Source: Lyophyllum atratum
Taxonomy: Eukaryota; Basidiomycota; Agaricomycetes; Agaricales; Lyophyllaceae
Length of the DNA: 64,000 bases
Assembly: GCA_014905825.1 (NCBI GenBank)
Contig: JACGCN010000015.1
Location: 558,001-622,000 of the forward strand
Reading direction: 5' to 3'
Every line of letters starts with the position of its first letter. Position 1 is the stretch's first letter. This document shows, one piece after another, positions 59,907 to 64,000 of the stretch. The notes below the pieces were generated by a model. That model was not told the origin of the DNA, ran no database searches, and was given only the letters and a program-made list of their open reading frames with translations. The position numbers were made by a program, and so were the translations under genes.

Positions 59907-61875
59907 ATGCTTCTTGATATACAGAACTTGCTGCGCGCCGACCGCCCCAAGCGAGAGCCCATGACCAAAGCCCTACCAGGCCCAGGGCAACTCAAAGCGC
60001 GCAAGGCAGCCACCGCTATCAAGGACACCGAACGTCCCCCCCGCAAATCAAACCTCCGCGCCATGGCATCTGAACTCGACAACTTCTCAGCAGAGAACAT
60101 CCCTGTTGGAGCCTTCAATGCGGAAGTGGAACAGCAATTAAAGACCGACGCGTGGATGAAAGCTGTCCGTGCCGCTGCAGTGGACCCTGAATTCACGTTC
60201 CCCCCTGCTCCAAATCGTAATCGGGAGACCAACGACAATGCGCATGGTTTAGTGGTTACAGAGAGCTCTGATCTCTCGACTCTCTTCGGATCCGAGTGCA
60301 CGGACGCCAGCACCGAGACGATCAAAGTCGTGCAGTTATTCTCTTTGGAAGAGATCTACTCCAAGGTACGCCTCTCCTTTTGTTCGACACCCAGACCACG
60401 CTAAAGAATCGCTGTAGAAAAACGCCTTCATTCCGCCTTTGATCATCAACCACGACGATATCATCGGCGACCGGCTTCTTATGCCGAAGCACGATGGATT
60501 CATGTATCAAGACGTATCTGTGAATCCTTTAGATCATATTATCGGGCGCCGAAGCTTGGATGTGTTGCCGGAGGCTCCGAGTCAGGCGTTGTTCAGGAAG
60601 CATGCCGTCCGCGTCTTCTTTGAAGTCCTTCCCGCTCCTGGCATCATGAATGGTCCCTTTTACAAGTATATCGGGGACTACTTCGTCAAAAGGACGGAGA
60701 AGTATCTGCCGAAGAGGCAGTGGGTTACTGCTAGCCAGGAGGTACGTCCTTCCACATCGTTTACCTCAACGTAGCTTATGAAAGATTTCCAGCTCAAGGA
60801 TCTCTTCGTAACCCGTTTCGTCGAGGCAAACAACAAAGTTGACAAATACCGGACCCCCCGCAACCTCACGAAAGAATACGTTCACGACTTGTTCGCTCGA
60901 GGAAACATATTCCCTCTCGTCCTTCTCCAACAAGCCCATCAATTGCCTCCCGAGCCATTCTACGAGATCACTCCCTCCCCCTCAGCGGAATCCCTTGCGG
61001 GTGTCTCTATGGATTCGGCGTCGGTCTATTCGCAGGAGAGTTTGCCGCGGGTTGAAGACGAATGCCCATTTGAGATTTACGCCTCTGCCGCCGGTGTTCA
61101 TGTTCCGCCTTCTCCTGCTCCTGCTTCGCGTCGCGATGGTGGCCCCCTGATCACCTATGAGAACGGGGCACAGGTGATTCATTTGGACTGCGATCACACT
61201 CGCTGCTATTCAGAGGTTGAGGAGCTCTCCGATGAAGGTCATGCTTTGGAAAGCAGCGTCTTCGAGCACGGCGGAGACGTTATCGAAGGCGATGACAACA
61301 CTTTCGCAGGCGACTACGGAGAGAACCATGGTTTAAAAGACGTCTTCGTTAACACTTTCGCGGGCGACTACGAGGAGAATTATGGTTTAAAGAGTGTCTT
61401 TGAGGACGACTCTGATAGTGATTACTACTCCGAGGACGACGACGATTATACCGAGGCCGACGAAGATGCTTTCGTGGGCGACAGGGACGATACGTATGAG
61501 GTTGGCAGCGAGACTATAGTGTATCCCTCTCTCCCGCGTGCTGCTGAGTTTGTGCTCGAGCTCATGCAAGCGCAATACCACGAGGTGCAGCAATTCGCCG
61601 CGTACCTGCAGGAAACGGCCGAAGCTGAAGTCGACACGGAGCGAGCGAGATCCCGCCTCGAGCTCGTACGGCTTCTAAGGGCTTATTCGGCTCCTATTAC
61701 TCCTTGGGAGGACTCTCATCTGGACCGTGCGAGTGAGGATGAGGAGGGCGATGCGGGGTCTGATATTACTGAGCGCGCACCTGCTGGGAGGCTTTCGATG
61801 GTTCCTTGGTTTGAGGGCTTTGAGCCTTTGCCTATTATCATCAGTGACGATTCGGATGTCGTGGATCGCGTTTGA
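59907..61875 (+). CDS. Acidic protein of unknown function with an internal duplication
   Basis: The start at 59907 gives MLLDIQNLLRADRPKREPMT. Exon 1 ends LFSLEEIYSK at 60365; exon 2 begins KNAFIPPLIINHDDI and ends RQWVTASQE; a 34-nt intron leads to the last exon, LMKDFQLKDLFVTRFVEANN. The first half looks globular (DVSVNPLDHIIGRRSLDVLP, GIMNGPFYKYIGDYFVKRTE). The second half is acidic and disordered, with two near-identical tandem segments (NTFAGDYGENHGLKDVF and NTFAGDYEENYGLKSVF, about 61290-61400) followed by Asp/Glu/Tyr-rich sequence. A helical region (EFVLELMQAQYHEVQQFAAY) precedes an acidic end DSDVVDRV. I recognise no family. The last intron is very short and should be checked against transcripts. 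Confidence 0.7.
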
Positions 61876-62195
61876 CTCTTGAGTGTTCCAGTTCCTTACT
61901 TGTATTTTTGCATTGACACTGTATTGCTTTTGTACTCTTTTGTGGCACCATGCAATGTATTCCATTTTACGCTACTACACTGTACCCTTGCTAGCATTTT
62001 TGTAAGGCCGCCCCTCGCGCCCTTGCCCGTTCCAGCTTATTACCTCACCACACCGCTGCTTCTGCAGCGGTTATTACTCTTACATTACTCTTACCATACA
62101 GCTTCTTGTAGAATCCTTCCCCTTCCACCACGTTCTCTAGGTACATTGAATCCCCGCCTCAGTATATCAACCTTTCCTTCCCCTTCGTTGCGCCC

Positions 62196-62278
62196 TTACT
62201 CTCTCCCGCTGCAACGAAGGTTAGTTATGCTTTCATTTCACTCTTATTAATTACTTACTCTCTCCCGCTGCAACGAAG
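62196..62278. repeat. 24-bp direct repeats and a hairpin in the retroelement leader
   Basis: The 24-mer TTACTCTCTCCCGCTGCAAC plus GAAG occurs at 62196-62219 and 62255-62278. In addition CCTTCGTTGC at 62182-62191 is a perfect inverted repeat of GCAACGAAGG at 62211-62220. Confidence 0.85.
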
Positions 62279-62638
62279 ATAACATTGTCCTGTCTGACGT
62301 ACCCATTAAGTGTTGGCGCCTCACCCGGCGCCCTTCCACTTTTTTTTTGACACCGACATTCTCTTCCCACCGTCAAACTGTCTCGCACGCCGTCAACACC
62401 TACGCCCTTACTCACGAGACAGGAGGCGAGAAGGCTAGCCAACCTCGGACTTTCTAGCCTCGACACCACTCCTCACCTCACTGCCCCTCGAGAATCTTCG
62501 GACTCGACTGCTGTCACTGCCACTGCCGCCACCTCACCACTGTCACCACCGTCTTCAGATTTCGAGACCGACTCTAGCAGCTCGGACACCTCGGACGTCC
62601 CTTACATCAGACCCTTACCATCACTGCCCAGACCCTCT

Positions 62639-64000
62639 ATGACGTCCCTTGCTTCTCAACCCCTTGCTTCGGTCCAGGTGACCAAGTTGAAGGAATGTCC
62701 CACTCTCACGGCCGGCCGCATCGACCCACTCATCCACCAGTCTTGGTCCCTCGCCTGCAAACGTTATCAGAAACATGCCGGGAAGACCCCAGCTGAGATC
62801 GTCAGCTTTGTCGCGGACGCTATGCTCGAACCCCGTCTCATCTCGTGGTACCAGGCCGGTCAAGCCCGCATCGACAGAATGTCACTCGACGTCTACCTCT
62901 CCGAGCTCGCCGAACTCGTCCTCGAGAAGAACTGGGCACATAAAATCCGTGACACCATCATCTCTTCCAAGCAGCACAGCCGCCCATTCATGGATTGGAA
63001 GATCGAGGTCGAGAACCTCAACGCTATCCTCAAGACCTCCTCTCCCACCCACGCGCTCACTGACGAGGGCCTCAAGGTCCAGTTGGAATCCAACCTCAAC
63101 AAGGAGCTGAAGACCAGCCTCCTCAACGAACCCATCCTCACCGTCACCCTCGCTCCCTGGTCTACTGAAGTCAAGGAGCGCGACGACCGTCTCAGGGCTG
63201 AGGATGCGCGCACTGTTCGTCTCATTGAGGCCGCCGCCGCTGTTCGTTCCTCAAAGAGGACCGAGAAACGCGATCTCCTCAGTCGTCTGTCCGACCCACC
63301 CAGGAACGCGAAGACATCCTCCTCCGATGGCGGGAACGGTCCCCGTCGCAACCTACCCAAGCTCCTCGACGCTGAGAAGGCATTGCTCAATGCTCATGAC
63401 GGCTGCACTCGTTGCCGCCTCTTCTACACGGACCACCGCTCCCCCAACTGTCCCATGACAGTGGCGAACACCTGGCCCGACGCTGCCACTTATGTTACGC
63501 TCACGGAGGCCGCCGCCCTGGCTGCCAAACCTCGTTCAAGCGCCTCAGCTGCTCCTCGTCTCGCCGCTGCTGCTGCCATTGCTTCACACTCGGAGACTGT
63601 TGTCGAGTATCGCGATGATGAAACCGACTCGTACGTTCTTCCCACTGCCTTCACTACCCCCCACCTCGTCGCTCCGTTGGAAGCCTTCGGGCCCAACATT
63701 TCCGAGTTCCCTGTCCAAGTTCCTGGCTTTCTTGACATCGGTTGCCCCTCCATAGTGATTAGCGCGTCGCTCTCTGACGAGCTCGGCTTACGACGACATC
63801 GCCTCCCTCCCGGGGAGGACAACCTCAGCTCGCTATCAGAGTCGCCGCTCACTTGCACGGAGTACGTGAAGTTAGAACTTTCTTGTGGTCAGGGGGCTTG
63901 GACGTCGGGGGTCTTTAGAGCGAAGGTCAACGAGGGCCTACCTGTACCAATTATTCTTGGAATGCCATTTATAGCTGCTTGTCACCTCTTGATCGACGCC
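62639..64000 (+). CDS. Retrotransposon gag-protease polyprotein (3' end outside window)
   Basis: The frame is open from about 62350 to the end of the window; the first ATG in frame is at 62639 (MTSLASQPLASVQVTKLKEC). The gag core includes IHQSWSLACKRYQKHAGKTP, RIDRMSLDVYLSELAELVLE and RPFMDWKIEVENLNAIL. A zinc knuckle CTRCRLFYTDHRSPNC has CX2CX6HX4C spacing. The protease follows: PGFLDIGCPSIVISASLSDE with catalytic Asp in a D-I-G context (normally D-T/S-G), then GLPVPIILGMPFIAACHLLI, the second conserved glycine/hydrophobic motif. No stop interrupts 454 codons, so the copy may be young. A Ser/Thr-rich upstream stretch (LTRQEARRLANLGLSSLD) is in the same frame without ATG, so the true start or an intron may lie further up. 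Confidence 0.8.
   Translation, partial: MTSLASQPLASVQVTKLKECPTLTAGRIDPLIHQSWSLACKRYQKHAGKTPAEIVSFVADAMLEPRLISWYQAGQARIDRMSLDVYLSELAELVLEKNWAHKIRDTIISSKQHSRPFMDWKIEVENLNAILKTSSPTHALTDEGLKVQLESNLNKELKTSLLNEPILTVTLAPWSTEVKERDDRLRAEDARTVRLIEAAAAVRSSKRTEKRDLLSRLSDPPRNAKTSSSDGGNGPRRNLPKLLDAEKALLNAHDGCTRCRLFYTDHRSPNCPMTVANTWPDAATYVTLTEAAALAAKPRSSASAAPRLAAAAAIASHSETVVEYRDDETDSYVLPTAFTTPHLVAPLEAFGPNISEFPVQVPGFLDIGCPSIVISASLSDELGLRRHRLPPGEDNLSSLSESPLTCTEYVKLELSCGQGAWTSGVFRAKVNEGLPVPIILGMPFIAACHLLIDA

Larger units (their letters stand above)
61876..64000 (+). mobile_element. Ty3/gypsy-type retrotransposon, 5' part (runs off the right edge)
   Basis: The order leader, gag with zinc knuckle, then aspartic protease is that of Ty3/gypsy elements. 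The exact 5' border is not visible; anything from the preceding gene's 3' UTR (ending perhaps near 61980) onward may belong to it. A TGGCGCC at 62314-62320 resembles the start of a primer-binding site. Reverse transcriptase and integrase must lie beyond the window. Confidence 0.75.

Overview
The window is nuclear DNA from a filamentous basidiomycete, most likely a mushroom-forming Agaricomycete. Genes are split by many short GT-AG introns (about 45-70 nt). The window also holds a local family of F-box/zinc-finger proteins, a Dicer, a TolB-propeller/amidohydrolase fusion, and the start of a Ty3/gypsy-type retrotransposon. I saw no bacterial-type operons, tRNA, rRNA or CRISPR.

Layout. 1-633 is the 5' end of a glutathione reductase gene (minus strand). 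About 7.7 kb with no convincing gene follows. 8.3-10.1 kb is a single-exon, low-complexity protein, and 11.3-12.2 kb an unrecognised minus-strand gene with frame problems. 12.2-16.4 kb is gene-poor but carries a 180-bp imperfect tandem duplication. 16.4-22.8 kb holds two tandem F-box paralogues. The distal copy reads cleanly across ten exons (712 aa); the proximal copy differs by an 8-bp insertion that breaks its frame. 23.1-28.1 kb holds an amidohydrolase gene with a decayed internal fragment of itself beside it. A small nuclear-looking acidic protein (28.6-29.3 kb) and a decayed F-box-like stretch (29.7-30.6 kb) precede a third, plus-strand F-box paralogue (31.4-33.8 kb).

From 33.9 kb onward the window is dense with housekeeping or conserved genes: phosducin-like protein PLP2, a full Dicer (1,440 aa from eight exons), a carboxymuconolactone-decarboxylase-like protein, a minimal nucleotidyltransferase, a long disordered WD40 protein, CDC42, the U2 snRNP protein SF3B4, a sulfite oxidase-type molybdoenzyme, ER membrane complex subunit EMC4, an F-box-like protein, a senescence/spartin-domain protein and an unrecognised acidic protein with an internal duplication. 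The last 2 kb hold a retrotransposon leader, gag and protease that run off the edge.

Functional themes are RNA silencing (Dicer) next to a retroelement-bearing, duplication-prone region; ubiquitin targeting (F-box family); redox and sulfur metabolism (glutathione reductase, sulfite oxidase); and core cell biology (CDC42, PLP2, SF3B4, EMC4). Neighbouring genes are mostly convergent or divergent pairs with short spacers. The strongest structural oddities are a 17-nt micro-exon carrying the second catalytic cysteine of glutathione reductase, the one-lesion F-box pseudogene, three ACGCGT boxes in 48 bp downstream of Dicer, and a retroelement protease whose active-site triad reads D-I-G.
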